A stretch of DNA of 64,000 nt from Jeotgalicoccus saudimassiliensis. GTDB lineage: Bacteria > Bacillota > Bacilli > Staphylococcales > Salinicoccaceae. Positions within the stretch are counted from its first letter, which is position 1; each line of letters begins with the position of its first letter. Positions 25,310 to 33,227 of this stretch are shown one piece after another. Where the stretch lies: positions 248,001 through 312,000 of the forward strand of contig NZ_CCSE01000001.1 in the NCBI RefSeq assembly GCF_000756715.1, in the 5' to 3' direction. A program made the translations under genes and the position numbers. The notes beneath the pieces are model-generated. The model saw only the letters and a program-made list of their open reading frames with translations, made no database searches and had not been told where the DNA came from.

Positions 25310-26554
25310 ATGTCAGAAGAAATTAGTTTAGTTGAATCTACACAGCGCATCATTAAAGAAGCGCTCGATAAGCTTGGTTATAATGACGATATGTACCAAT
25401 TAATCAAAGAGCCTTTACGTACACTAAAAGTACGTATCCCGGTGAAAATGGATGATGGTTCTGTCAAAGTATTTACAGGATTCCGTGCACAGCACAACGA
25501 TGCAGTGGGTCCTACTAAGGGCGGAGTCCGTTTCCACCCGAGCGTCTCGGAAGATGAAGTTGTTGCATTATCCATGTGGATGACACTTAAAGCCGGTATT
25601 GTTGACCTGCCATACGGTGGCGGTAAAGGCGGAATCATTTGTGATCCCCGCGAAATGAGCATGGATGAAGTAGAACGACTTTCACGCGGCTACGTACGTG
25701 CAATATCTCAAATCGTTGGACCGACTAAAGATATTCCTGCACCGGACGTATTCACGAACTCACAGATTATGGCATGGATGATGGATGAATACAGCGCGAT
25801 TGACCAGTTCAACTCACCTGGATTCATTACCGGTAAACCATTAGTACTCGGTGGTTCTGAAGGCCGTGACAGAGCGACAGCACTCGGCGTTGTAATCTGT
25901 CTTGAACAGGCGCTGAAGAAACGCGATCTGAAGATGGAAGACATTCGTATTGTTATTCAGGGATTCGGTAACGCAGGAAGCTTCCTGGCGAAATTCCTCT
26001 TTGACAGAGGTGCGAAAATCGTGGGTATCTCCGATGCCAACGGTGCACTTCACGATCCGGAAGGACTTGACATCGATTATCTGTTAGAGCGACGCGACAG
26101 CTTCGGTATGGTAACGAACCTGTTTGATGATGTTCTTTCAAACGACGAGTTATTCTCACTGGATTGTGACGTTATTATTCCGGCAGCAATCGAAAACCAA
26201 ATCACAGAAGCCAATGCGCCTAACATTAAAGCACAAATTCTATGTGAAGCAGCAAACGGACCAACTACAACTGAAGCGACACGCATCCTGACTGACAGAG
26301 GCGTTCTGATTGTACCGGACGTACTTGCATCAGCAGGTGGAGTAACAGTATCCTACTTCGAATGGGTACAAAACAACCAGGGTTATTACTGGAGTGAAGA
26401 TGAAGTCAACGAGAAGATGGAACAAAAACTCGTTGCAGCATTTAATGAAATTTACGACCTTCACGAAAACCGCCAAATCGATATGAGACTTGCAGCATTC
26501 ATTGTAGGTCTTAAGCGCACAGCCGAAGGTTCACGCTACCGCGGCTGGGCATAA
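25310..26554 (+). CDS. gudB: NAD-specific glutamate dehydrogenase
   Basis: A 414-residue catabolic glutamate dehydrogenase that turns glutamate into 2-oxoglutarate and ammonia. The active-site lysine region PYGGGKGGI, the upstream GPTKGGVRFHP and the Rossmann GFGNAGSFLAKFL are intact. The acidic residue after the second strand (ISDANG) fits NAD preference. GAGGCGG precedes the start. It lies 65 bp after rocD with no terminator between, so the two are likely cotranscribed. Confidence 0.93.
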   Translation: MSEEISLVESTQRIIKEALDKLGYNDDMYQLIKEPLRTLKVRIPVKMDDGSVKVFTGFRAQHNDAVGPTKGGVRFHPSVSEDEVVALSMWMTLKAGIVDLPYGGGKGGIICDPREMSMDEVERLSRGYVRAISQIVGPTKDIPAPDVFTNSQIMAWMMDEYSAIDQFNSPGFITGKPLVLGGSEGRDRATALGVVICLEQALKKRDLKMEDIRIVIQGFGNAGSFLAKFLFDRGAKIVGISDANGALHDPEGLDIDYLLERRDSFGMVTNLFDDVLSNDELFSLDCDVIIPAAIENQITEANAPNIKAQILCEAANGPTTTEATRILTDRGVLIVPDVLASAGGVTVSYFEWVQNNQGYYWSEDEVNEKMEQKLVAAFNEIYDLHENRQIDMRLAAFIVGLKRTAEGSRYRGWA

Positions 26555-26567
26555 ACTGAATAGTCTT

Positions 26568-26601
26568 AAAGACAAAACCTTTCGGGGTTTTGTCTTTTTT
26601 A
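26568..26601 (+). terminator. Terminator after gudB
   Basis: AAAGACAAAACC and GGGTTTTGTCTTT form a near-perfect stem with a four-base loop, followed by a T run. Repeat array 2 starts 30 bp downstream. Confidence 0.88.
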
Positions 26602-26631
26602 TTTTTTTTGGAGAGGCTGGTGTGGTGCTAA

Positions 26632-26826
26632 GTAACAATGAGGGCGGTTCATAGTTACTTAGGGCCGTTTACGTAACAATGAGGGCGGTTCATAGTCACT
26701 TAGGACTGTTTTCGTAACAATGAGAGCGGTTCATAGTCACTTAGGACTGTTTTCGTAACAATGAGAGCGGTTCATAGTTACTTAGGATCGTTTTCGTAAC
26801 AATGAGAGCCGTTCATAGTCACTTAG
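26632..26826. repeat. Tandem repeat array 2: five units of 41 bp
   Basis: Five direct repeats start at 26632, 26673, 26714, 26755 and 26796, each exactly 41 bp apart; the last is partial. Units open GTAACAATGAG and contain the dyad ATGA-N7-TCAT. In units 1 and 4 the outer arms GTAAC and GTTAC extend the pairing; other units read GTCAC. The linker is ACTTAGGACTGTTTTC or a close variant. The core CAATGAG-loop-TCAT resembles array 1. The array lies between the gudB terminator and the trp leader. No coding potential was seen. Confidence 0.95.
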
Positions 26827-26999
26827 TATTGCGACAAAAAAATATCTGCCGCGGCACATAAATAAATCGCGGTTCAAATCACCAGATCATCATCCCAATA
26901 CAAATAATATAAAAATTTATTACATGTCTTAAACATTGTCGTACCAGTGTCTCGAACACACTATTAAGACTTAATTTTCTGATAAATTGAAAATATCCC
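26827..26999. other. Non-coding gap before the trp leader
   Basis: AT-rich sequence of about 170 bp with no open frame worth calling and no clear hairpin. It separates repeat array 2 from the trp promoter and T-box region. Confidence 0.6.
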
Positions 27000-27028
27000 T
27001 TGCATTTATAATTTTATGTTGTTAATAT
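27000..27028 (+). promoter_or_regulatory. Possible trp operon promoter
   Basis: TTGCAT (27000-27005), 17 bp, TAATAT (27023-27028), just ahead of the first T-box. Other pairings in this AT-rich stretch are possible. Confidence 0.4.
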
Positions 27029-27040
27029 TAATATCAATTC

Positions 27041-27248
27041 GAGGGAAGAGTAGTAACATATTTCGATTTCATAGAGAGCCGGTGGTGCTGCAAACCGGTA
27101 TGTCGTATATGCGAATGGACTTCTTTCATAAAACAATTTAATTAATATAACTTTTAATGAGTGGATCGGCTTCAACCGGTCAATATAGGTGGCACCGCGG
27201 CTCTCCGTCCTTAATATATATTTATATTAAGCATGGAGAGTTTTTTTA
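27041..27248 (+). ncRNA. T-box leader 1 (tryptophan specifier)
   Basis: A complete T-box riboswitch. Stem I opens with GAGGGAAGAGTA, then comes the AGAGAGCC bulge region (27073-27080). The specifier loop GCGAATGGAC has TGG (Trp) at 27116-27118 right after GAA. The T-box sequence GGTGGCACCGCGG follows at 27188-27200. The terminator is CTCTCC...GGAGAG plus seven T at 27241. The base after TGG in the T-box is C, which pairs with a G discriminator, as tRNA-Trp has. Uncharged tRNA-Trp should prevent termination. Confidence 0.9.
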
Positions 27249-27261
27249 TTACACTAATTTA

Positions 27262-27475
27262 ATATCAGCAATTGGATATAGTAGCAGCAGTTTTACGTTT
27301 CACAGAGAGCCGGATTTGGTGGAAACCGGCAGCGTGTTCTGCAGTGAATTGGGTTCCGGTTTTAATTATTGCTCGGGTAATGCCGTTATGCATTAGAGCG
27401 AAGCGAATGCTTCAACAGAGGTGGTACCGCGGTTAACATCGTCCTCCATGACAGTTTTGTCATGGAGGATTTTTA
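27262..27475 (+). ncRNA. T-box leader 2 (specifier TTG or TGG), directly before trpD
   Basis: A second full T-box starts within about 20 bases of the first one's terminator. Stem I begins near AATTGGATATAGTA, followed by AGAGAGCCGG (27304-27313). The specifier region is GTGAATTGGGTTCC. The T-box is GGTGGTACCGCGG (27420-27432). The terminator is TCCTCCATGACA paired with TGTCATGGAGGA plus TTTTT (27442-27475). By the usual register the codon after GAA is TTG (Leu, 27349-27351); one base later gives TGG (Trp). The T-box base is T, which matches an A discriminator best. Confidence 0.85.
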
Positions 27476-27495
27476 ATTTTAAGGAGGAATATATT

Positions 27496-28539
27496 ATGAC
27501 ATTAAATATCACTACAGTAACTGAAACGGCAATGATGAAAGTACAGGAAGGCACTAATTTATCTTATAAAGAAATGCACGAATTTTTCACGGAAGTATTA
27601 AACGGCGGTGTTACGGATGACGAGCTGAGAGATTTCATCGTTGCTTTAAGCGACAAAGGTGAAACAGTCGATGAGATTACAGCGATTGCGGAAGTACTGA
27701 AGTCATATGCAAAAGATATTCCGAATGTAAACGATAAAGTGATGGACAACTGCGGGACAGGCGGCGACCGTTCACAGAGCTTTAACATCTCAACAACGTC
27801 CGCATTCGTGCTCGCAAGCTGCGGTGTGACAATTGCAAAACACGGCAACAAAAGTGTCACAAGCAAAACCGGAAGCTCTGACGTGCTGCAGGCACTGGGA
27901 GTGAATTTAGAATTTGATGCCGGCAGAGTGGCAGACGAACTTAACGAATCAAACATTACATTTTTAAGCGCTCCGCATGTACATCCTAAAATGGGTCAGA
28001 TCATGAGAGTCAGACAGACGCTGAAACGTCCGACAGTGTTTAACTTTATCGGTCCGTGCATCAGCCCGCTGAATTTGGATTACCAGTTCCTCGGTATATA
28101 CGACCGTGAAAAACTGATGACAATTACGCAGGTCTTAAAACGACTCGGCCGTGAAAATGCAGTGGTTATGAACGGAGCGGGACACATGGATGAAGCGACA
28201 TTGCTCGGTGACAACCATCTCGTATTTTTACGCGGCGGTGAGATAGAAGAAGTCGTCCTTGATCCGACGGACTACGGCTTAACACTGTGTGACAAAACAG
28301 ATATCGCAGGCGGCGACGGCAATGAAAATAAAGAGATACTTGAAGCGGTACTGAAAGGCACAGCGACGAGAGCACAACTAGAAACAGTGCTGCTGAACGC
28401 AGGTATCGGACTGTTTGTAGCAGACAAAGCGAATTCAATCGGTGCGGGCATCCAGCTCGCAAGAGAAGCAGTGGAAACAGGAAAAGCATATGCGAAACTG
28501 CAGGAAGTAATCCGTAATAATAAGGAGGCGGGACAATGA
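27496..28539 (+). CDS. trpD: Anthranilate phosphoribosyltransferase
   Basis: A 347-residue enzyme that joins anthranilate and PRPP in the second step of the tryptophan branch. The PRPP-binding DNCGTGGDRSQSFNISTTSAFV, the KHGNKSVTSKTGSSDVLQALG loop and HPKMGQIMRVRQTLKRPTVFNFIGP are complete. ATG 27496 has AAGGAGG eight bases before it; the frame continues upstream into the T-box and is not coding there. It is the first gene of the operon: trpE and trpG, which normally come before it, are not in the window. Confidence 0.94.
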   Translation: MTLNITTVTETAMMKVQEGTNLSYKEMHEFFTEVLNGGVTDDELRDFIVALSDKGETVDEITAIAEVLKSYAKDIPNVNDKVMDNCGTGGDRSQSFNISTTSAFVLASCGVTIAKHGNKSVTSKTGSSDVLQALGVNLEFDAGRVADELNESNITFLSAPHVHPKMGQIMRVRQTLKRPTVFNFIGPCISPLNLDYQFLGIYDREKLMTITQVLKRLGRENAVVMNGAGHMDEATLLGDNHLVFLRGGEIEEVVLDPTDYGLTLCDKTDIAGGDGNENKEILEAVLKGTATRAQLETVLLNAGIGLFVADKANSIGAGIQLAREAVETGKAYAKLQEVIRNNKEAGQ

Positions 28540-29312
28540 CAATACTTGATGACATCGTTGAAGTAAAAAAACAGGAACTGCTGGATTATCCGACGGAAAT
28601 TAAATTAATTACAAGAGAAAAACCGCTGGATTTTAAAGGCGGACTTGACGCTGACAACGGCATCGCTCTGATTAGTGAAGTGAAACGGGCTTCACCGTCA
28701 CAGGGCGACATCAATAACATCATGGATCCGCTGGAACAGGCTGATGCATACGTGAGAGGCGGTGCGGATGCCATCAGTGTATTGACGGACAAACAGTTCT
28801 TTAAAGGCAGTTTTGACGATATGGAACGCGTTGCAAAAACGGTTGATGTTCCGGTACTGAACAAAGATTTTATAATCGACAGACGGCAGATTGACTGTGC
28901 ATACAATCACGGAGCTGATATCGTGCTGCTGATCGTCACGATTCTCGATGACGGGACGCTCGCTGATTTATACAGCTATGCATCATCACTTGACTTAAAT
29001 ATTATCGTTGAAGTTCACGATGAAGAAGAGCTGAAACGTGCATTAAAGATTGCACCGGCAATTATCGGGATTAACAACAGAGATTTAAAAACGTTCACGG
29101 TCGATATCGGCAATACAGAACAGCTCCTTGCAAAATACGGCACGGATGACATTCACTTCATTGCCGAAAGCGGGATTCATACAGCGGAAGACGCACAGCG
29201 CATGCAACTCGCGGGCGCGTCGGGCATGCTGGTCGGAGAATCGCTGATGCGGTCTGACAGCATCGAAGATAAAATTCAGGAACTGAAAGCAGGTAAAGTA
29301 CATGAAAGTTAA
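28536..29312 (+). CDS. trpC: Indole-3-glycerol-phosphate synthase
   Basis: A 258-residue TIM-barrel enzyme making indoleglycerol phosphate from carboxyphenylaminodeoxyribulose phosphate. Catalytic segments SEVKRASPSQGDI (Glu, Lys), PVLNKDFIID (Lys), EVHDEEEL, IGINNRDLKTF and FIAESGI are intact. Its start shares ATGA with the trpD stop. It is not fused to trpF, unlike in enterobacteria. Confidence 0.94.
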   Translation: MTILDDIVEVKKQELLDYPTEIKLITREKPLDFKGGLDADNGIALISEVKRASPSQGDINNIMDPLEQADAYVRGGADAISVLTDKQFFKGSFDDMERVAKTVDVPVLNKDFIIDRRQIDCAYNHGADIVLLIVTILDDGTLADLYSYASSLDLNIIVEVHDEEELKRALKIAPAIIGINNRDLKTFTVDIGNTEQLLAKYGTDDIHFIAESGIHTAEDAQRMQLAGASGMLVGESLMRSDSIEDKIQELKAGKVHES

Positions 29313-29919
29313 AATCTGCGGTATTAAAACAGTTGAAGAAGCACAGCTCGTTGCGAAAGAACGGCCGGATTTTATCGGTGTAGTACTCGCACCGAGTAAA
29401 CGCCGGGTTAAGCTTCAGACAGTCAGGGAGATTACTGACAGTCTGAAAGGCACGGGAATCAAAGTAGTCGGTGTATATGTCAATCCGACGAAGGAAGAAG
29501 CAGATGCCGGATTAAATGAAGGCGGGCTCGATTATATACAGTTTCATGGAGATGAATCAAAAGAATTTGTAGAACAGTATAAAGGACATGCGATTAAGGC
29601 ATTCCCGTCGAATTCGGAACTGTCCTACAGTGAACGCTTTGACTTTAAGGCGGATTATATACTGATCGACAGTCCGAGGGAGGAATATTACGGCGGCAGC
29701 GGCGTCACATTCAACTGGTCGGAACTGCCGCTTGAAACGATAGACCGTTCCAGACTTGCACTTGCGGGCGGATTAAACCCGGACAATATCGCTGAAGCGG
29801 CCGAACAGGTAAAACCTGCTTTAATCGATGTTTCCAGCGGTGTTGAAACCGGCGGGGAAAAAGATCCGGACAAAGTCAGAGCATTTATTAAAAATATAAG
29901 AGGTGGACACAATGACTGA
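29302..29919 (+). CDS. trpF: Phosphoribosylanthranilate isomerase
   Basis: A 205-residue TIM-barrel isomerase acting between trpD and trpC. The catalytic cysteine lies in [11 protein letters not shown] at the N-terminus, followed by [13 protein letters not shown]. The general-acid aspartate lies in ILIDS near the middle. [11 protein letters not shown] and [14 protein letters not shown] bind the phosphate. It overlaps trpC by 11 bp and trpB by 8 bp. Confidence 0.93.
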   Translation: MKVKICGIKTVEEAQLVAKERPDFIGVVLAPSKRRVKLQTVREITDSLKGTGIKVVGVYVNPTKEEADAGLNEGGLDYIQFHGDESKEFVEQYKGHAIKAFPSNSELSYSERFDFKADYILIDSPREEYYGGSGVTFNWSELPLETIDRSRLALAGGLNPDNIAEAAEQVKPALIDVSSGVETGGEKDPDKVRAFIKNIRGGHND

Positions 29920-31120
29920 AACTTATAAATTTCCGGGAACGGACGGTAAATTCGGTGAATTTGGCGGTACGTACGTTGCGGAATCATTAATTAATACATT
30001 GGAAGAATTAAAAGAGGCATATAAAGCGGCGCAGCAGAATCCCGAATTCCAAAGAGAATTCGATTATTTAATGAAAGAATATGTCGGACGCGAAAATCCC
30101 CTGTTTTATGCAGAACGTTTAACTGAAAAACTTGGCGGTGCAAAAATTTATTTAAAACGCGAGGATTTAAACCATACCGGTGCACATAAAATTAACAATG
30201 CCATCGGTCAGGGACTGTTAACAAAATACATGGGGAAAACAAAGATTATTGCTGAAACCGGTGCAGGACAGCACGGTGTCGCAACAGCAACTATCGCAGC
30301 ATTACTGGGGCTGGAATGTAAAATTTTTATGGGTGCAAAAGATGCGGCGCGTCAGGAACTGAATGTTTTCCGTATGGAACTTCTCGGAGCGGAAGTGGTA
30401 AAAGTCGAACAGGGGACTGCAACGCTTAAAGATGCGGTCAATGAAACGATGAGATATTGGGTGCAGCATATGGAAGATACCCATTACGTGCTCGGATCAG
30501 TGCTCGGACCCCATCCCTTCCCGCAAATTGTCCGCGACTTCCAGAGTGTTATTTCAAAAGAGGCGAGAGCGCAGATTTTAGAAAAAGAAGGGCGTCTGCC
30601 GGATAAAGTTGTGGCATGTATCGGCGGCGGGAGCAACGCCATGGGTATGTTTTATAACTTTATCGAAGATAAAGAAGTGGAGCTGATCGGTGTTGAGGCA
30701 GCAGGAGACGGCATCGACAGCGGTAAAGTAGCTGCTGCGATTAACCGCGGCTCTGTCGGTATTGCGCATGGTGCGAAGATGCACATGCTGCAGGATGAAA
30801 ACGGACAGCTGCAGGGAACGCATTCAATTTCCGCAGGGCTTGATTATCCGGGAATCGGACCGGAGCACAGCTTCCTGTTTAAGACAAAACGGGCGGATTA
30901 CGAATATGCAACTGACGAAGAGGCACTGACAGCATTTCAGGAGCTCTCTAAAACAGAAGGTATTATCCCGGCTCTTGAAAGTTCACATGCGATTGCCCAT
31001 GTGATGAAAATTGCACCGGAACTTCCAAAAGACGACATTATTATCGTTTGTCTGTCCGGACGCGGGGATAAGGATGTAGAAATGGTGAAAGCGGAACTGG
31101 AGGCGAGAAAAAATGACTAA
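29912..31120 (+). CDS. trpB: Tryptophan synthase beta subunit
   Basis: A 402-residue PLP enzyme that condenses indole and serine. The cofactor lysine is about residue 93 in [15 protein letters not shown]. The PLP phosphate loop is [10 protein letters not shown], and AETGAGQHG carries the catalytic glutamate. ATG 29912 follows AGAGGTGG at five bases; a GTG at 29903 lies inside that ribosome site. It is the TrpB1 type that partners with the alpha subunit encoded next. Confidence 0.94.
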   Translation: MTETYKFPGTDGKFGEFGGTYVAESLINTLEELKEAYKAAQQNPEFQREFDYLMKEYVGRENPLFYAERLTEKLGGAKIYLKREDLNHTGAHKINNAIGQGLLTKYMGKTKIIAETGAGQHGVATATIAALLGLECKIFMGAKDAARQELNVFRMELLGAEVVKVEQGTATLKDAVNETMRYWVQHMEDTHYVLGSVLGPHPFPQIVRDFQSVISKEARAQILEKEGRLPDKVVACIGGGSNAMGMFYNFIEDKEVELIGVEAAGDGIDSGKVAAAINRGSVGIAHGAKMHMLQDENGQLQGTHSISAGLDYPGIGPEHSFLFKTKRADYEYATDEEALTAFQELSKTEGIIPALESSHAIAHVMKIAPELPKDDIIIVCLSGRGDKDVEMVKAELEARKND

Positions 31121-31901
31121 AGCCCATATTAATGACATGTTCAATAAGCTGAATGAAACGGACGATAAGGCATTTATCGCGTATATGATGGCCGGGGACG
31201 GCGGCCTGGATAAACTGCCGGAGCAGATTAAAACATTGGAAAAAGCAGGTGTTGATCTCATTGAAATCGGCATCCCATTCAGTGACCCTGCTGCTGACGG
31301 TCCCGTCATTCAGGAAGCAGGAATCCGTGCGCTGAAAGAAAATGTAAGCCTCCGAGACATTCTGGATAAGCTGACTGAAATTAAAGACGACATCAATGTA
31401 CCTTATGTACTCATGACATACTACAACCCTGTATTCAGCTATGGTCTTGAAGCATTCGCACAAGACGCACAGGCTGCCAATGTCAGCGGACTGATCGTAC
31501 CGGATGTGCCGCTCGATGAAGAGCCGGAATTAAAAAATGCACTGACAGACACGGAACTTGCGATTATCCGTCTTGCGACACTGACAACGACAGATGAACG
31601 TCTGGAACAGCTCGTTGATGAGGCGGAAGGATTTATTTATGCGGTCACCGTGAACGGTGTGACAGGAAAACAGGCAGGCTACAGTGAAGAAGTATATGAT
31701 AACCTCGCACGTATTAAAGAGAAGAGCGCTGTACCGGTCTGTGCCGGTTTCGGTATTACGTCCAGTGAAGCGGCAGAGGCACTCGGTGAACATTGCGACG
31801 GCGTAATCGTCGGATCGGCCATTGTCGAAATGCTCAATCGGAACGAGGAGGAAAACATTAAAAACCTGATTCCAAAAAAGCATGCTGCGCGTGCTAAATA
31901 A
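31113..31901 (+). CDS. trpA: Tryptophan synthase alpha subunit
   Basis: A 262-residue TIM-barrel that cleaves indoleglycerol phosphate and hands indole to TrpB. The catalytic glutamate and aspartate lie in [19 protein letters not shown] and [11 protein letters not shown]. The loop-6 region [15 protein letters not shown] shows an unusual Asn-Gly where many homologues have Ser-Arg-x-Gly. The GFGITSSE and [10 protein letters not shown] motifs bind phosphate. It overlaps trpB by 8 bp and ends the operon. Confidence 0.93.
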   Translation: MTKAHINDMFNKLNETDDKAFIAYMMAGDGGLDKLPEQIKTLEKAGVDLIEIGIPFSDPAADGPVIQEAGIRALKENVSLRDILDKLTEIKDDINVPYVLMTYYNPVFSYGLEAFAQDAQAANVSGLIVPDVPLDEEPELKNALTDTELAIIRLATLTTTDERLEQLVDEAEGFIYAVTVNGVTGKQAGYSEEVYDNLARIKEKSAVPVCAGFGITSSEAAEALGEHCDGVIVGSAIVEMLNRNEEENIKNLIPKKHAARAK

Positions 31902-31953
31902 CGATAAATCGTCACCGGTCGTGTTATAATAAATAAAAATAATCTGATATTCT

Positions 31954-31996
31954 ATACTAAAAGACTATATTATTAATATAGTCTTTTAGTATTTTC
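31954..31996 (+). terminator. Terminator after the trp operon (long perfect palindrome)
   Basis: ATACTAAAAGACTATATTA and its exact complement meet around one central base, a 19-bp arm inverted repeat at 31954-31992 followed by TTTTC. It ends the trp transcript 18 bp before the next start codon. Confidence 0.75.
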
Positions 31997-32013
31997 TTAA
32001 CGAGGGGAAACAC

Positions 32014-32613
32014 TTGAACGAATTAATCGAACTATTGACGACTGAACAGGGAATTGAAGAGCTATTTCAAAGGTTTGAAGAGCTGGGTTTTATCGTTGGA
32101 TTTCTGCTTGTGCTTATCGAGGCGTTCCTGCCGTTTTTACCGCTTGTCGTAATTGTGATTTTAAACATTAACTCATACGGCATTATCGTCGGATTTCTCG
32201 TCAGTTATACAGCGAGTGTCGCAGGCAGTTATCTGGTATTTCTGACAGTCAGAAATATTTTCAGAACACCGGCTCAGGCTTACATAGATAAGCATGAAAA
32301 GCTGCAGGTCATGCTCCGTTTTATCGATAAACGCGGATTTTCATTTTTGTTTGTACTGCTGTCGCTGCCGTTCACACCATCGTCGGTTGTCAACGTCATC
32401 ACAGCTTTATCTAATATAAGAAGACATGTATACTTGTATATATTATTAGCGTCAAAATTTATTATGATTTTATCGATGACACTGGTCGGTTATGACATAA
32501 CTTCATTCTTTAACTCACCGGTAAAACTTATCATCTCATTGGTATTTTTAACAGTATTGTACTTACTTTCCAAGTGGTATCAGAAATATCTGGAAAGCAA
32601 AATGAAAAAATAA
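32014..32613 (+). CDS. TVP38/TMEM64 family membrane protein (DedA-like)
   Basis: A 199-residue membrane protein with about five helices. The core FIVGFLLVLIEAFLPFLPLVVIVILN and the later FSFLFVLLSLPFTPSSVVNVITALSN loop are typical of the VTT/SNARE-associated domain; related proteins move lipids across membranes. Translation starts at TTG with GAGGGG six bases before. Staphylococcus has a similar gene just upstream of its signal peptidase genes, so position supports the call. The specific cargo is unknown. Confidence 0.82.
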   Translation: MNELIELLTTEQGIEELFQRFEELGFIVGFLLVLIEAFLPFLPLVVIVILNINSYGIIVGFLVSYTASVAGSYLVFLTVRNIFRTPAQAYIDKHEKLQVMLRFIDKRGFSFLFVLLSLPFTPSSVVNVITALSNIRRHVYLYILLASKFIMILSMTLVGYDITSFFNSPVKLIISLVFLTVLYLLSKWYQKYLESKMKK

Positions 32614-32625
32614 GAGGTGTCATAA

Positions 32626-33156
32626 TTGGCAAAAGAAATACGTGAATGGGCAGTAGCCATATTTATTGCGATCGTTGTCATTGCTGTAATCAGAATGTTT
32701 CTGTTCGTCACATTCGCAGTGGACGGGCTCAGTATGGATCCGACACTTGAAGACGGCGACAGAGTAGTAGTGAATAAATTTATATATGATATAGGCGAAG
32801 TGGAACAGGACGATGTAGTCGTGTTTGAATCCGGTCAGGATTCGGCGTATGTTAAACGTATTATCGGCGTGCCGGGAGATACTGTGGAAATGAAGGACAA
32901 AACTGTTTACTTAAACGGCGAGCCGCTGCAGGAAGATTACGTTACACACCGCGGTGAATCGTATATGGATAACTTCACATTAAGCGATCTTGGTGTTGAA
33001 GGAGAGGTTATTCCGGAAGGACACTACCTCGTTCTCGGGGACAATCGTCCAATCAGCCGTGACTCGCGGGACTTCGGTTTAATAACAGAGGCATCAATTA
33101 TCGGCGAAGTCCAGCTCAGGTTCTGGCCGCTGAACGAAATCGCAATTGATTTTTAA
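32626..33156 (+). CDS. spsB: Type I signal peptidase
   Basis: A 176-residue membrane-anchored serine protease that removes signal peptides from exported proteins. One N-terminal helix (about 9-29) precedes the catalytic domain. The catalytic serine is S36 in VDGLSMDPTL, and the general base is K77 in YVKRIIGVPGDTV. Both have the same residue numbers as I recall for S. aureus SpsB. Box E is LGDNRPISRDSRDFG. Translation starts at TTG behind AGAGGTG. The inactive paralogue SpsA found next to SpsB in Staphylococcus is absent here. Confidence 0.93.
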   Translation: MAKEIREWAVAIFIAIVVIAVIRMFLFVTFAVDGLSMDPTLEDGDRVVVNKFIYDIGEVEQDDVVVFESGQDSAYVKRIIGVPGDTVEMKDKTVYLNGEPLQEDYVTHRGESYMDNFTLSDLGVEGEVIPEGHYLVLGDNRPISRDSRDFGLITEASIIGEVQLRFWPLNEIAIDF

Positions 33157-33171
33157 TTATAAATATTACTA

Positions 33172-33204
33172 AAAGGAGATATTAGTGAATCTAATATCTC
33201 CTTT
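33172..33204 (+). terminator. Hairpin between spsB and addB
   Basis: AAAGGAGATATTAG and CTAATATCTCCTTT form a perfect 14-bp stem with a five-base loop. The following sequence is ATTC rather than a T run, so it may be a weak terminator, an mRNA processing site or a stabilising hairpin. Confidence 0.5.
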
Positions 33205-33227
33205 ATTCAAGTAAGGAGGCAGACAGA

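Noticed and set aside
26827-26999. tRNA or small RNA gene in the gap before the trp leader
   Set aside because: No cloverleaf, no promoter-terminator pair and no stable hairpin were visible by eye.
27157-27396. Rightward 79-codon frame in the trp leader
   Set aside because: It runs through the terminator of T-box 1 and stem I of T-box 2. The RNA structures explain the sequence, and no ribosome site precedes it. It is not a leader peptide gene.
27421-27495. N-terminal extension of TrpD
   Set aside because: The extra 25 codons are the T-box sequence and terminator; AAGGAGG sits before ATG 27496.
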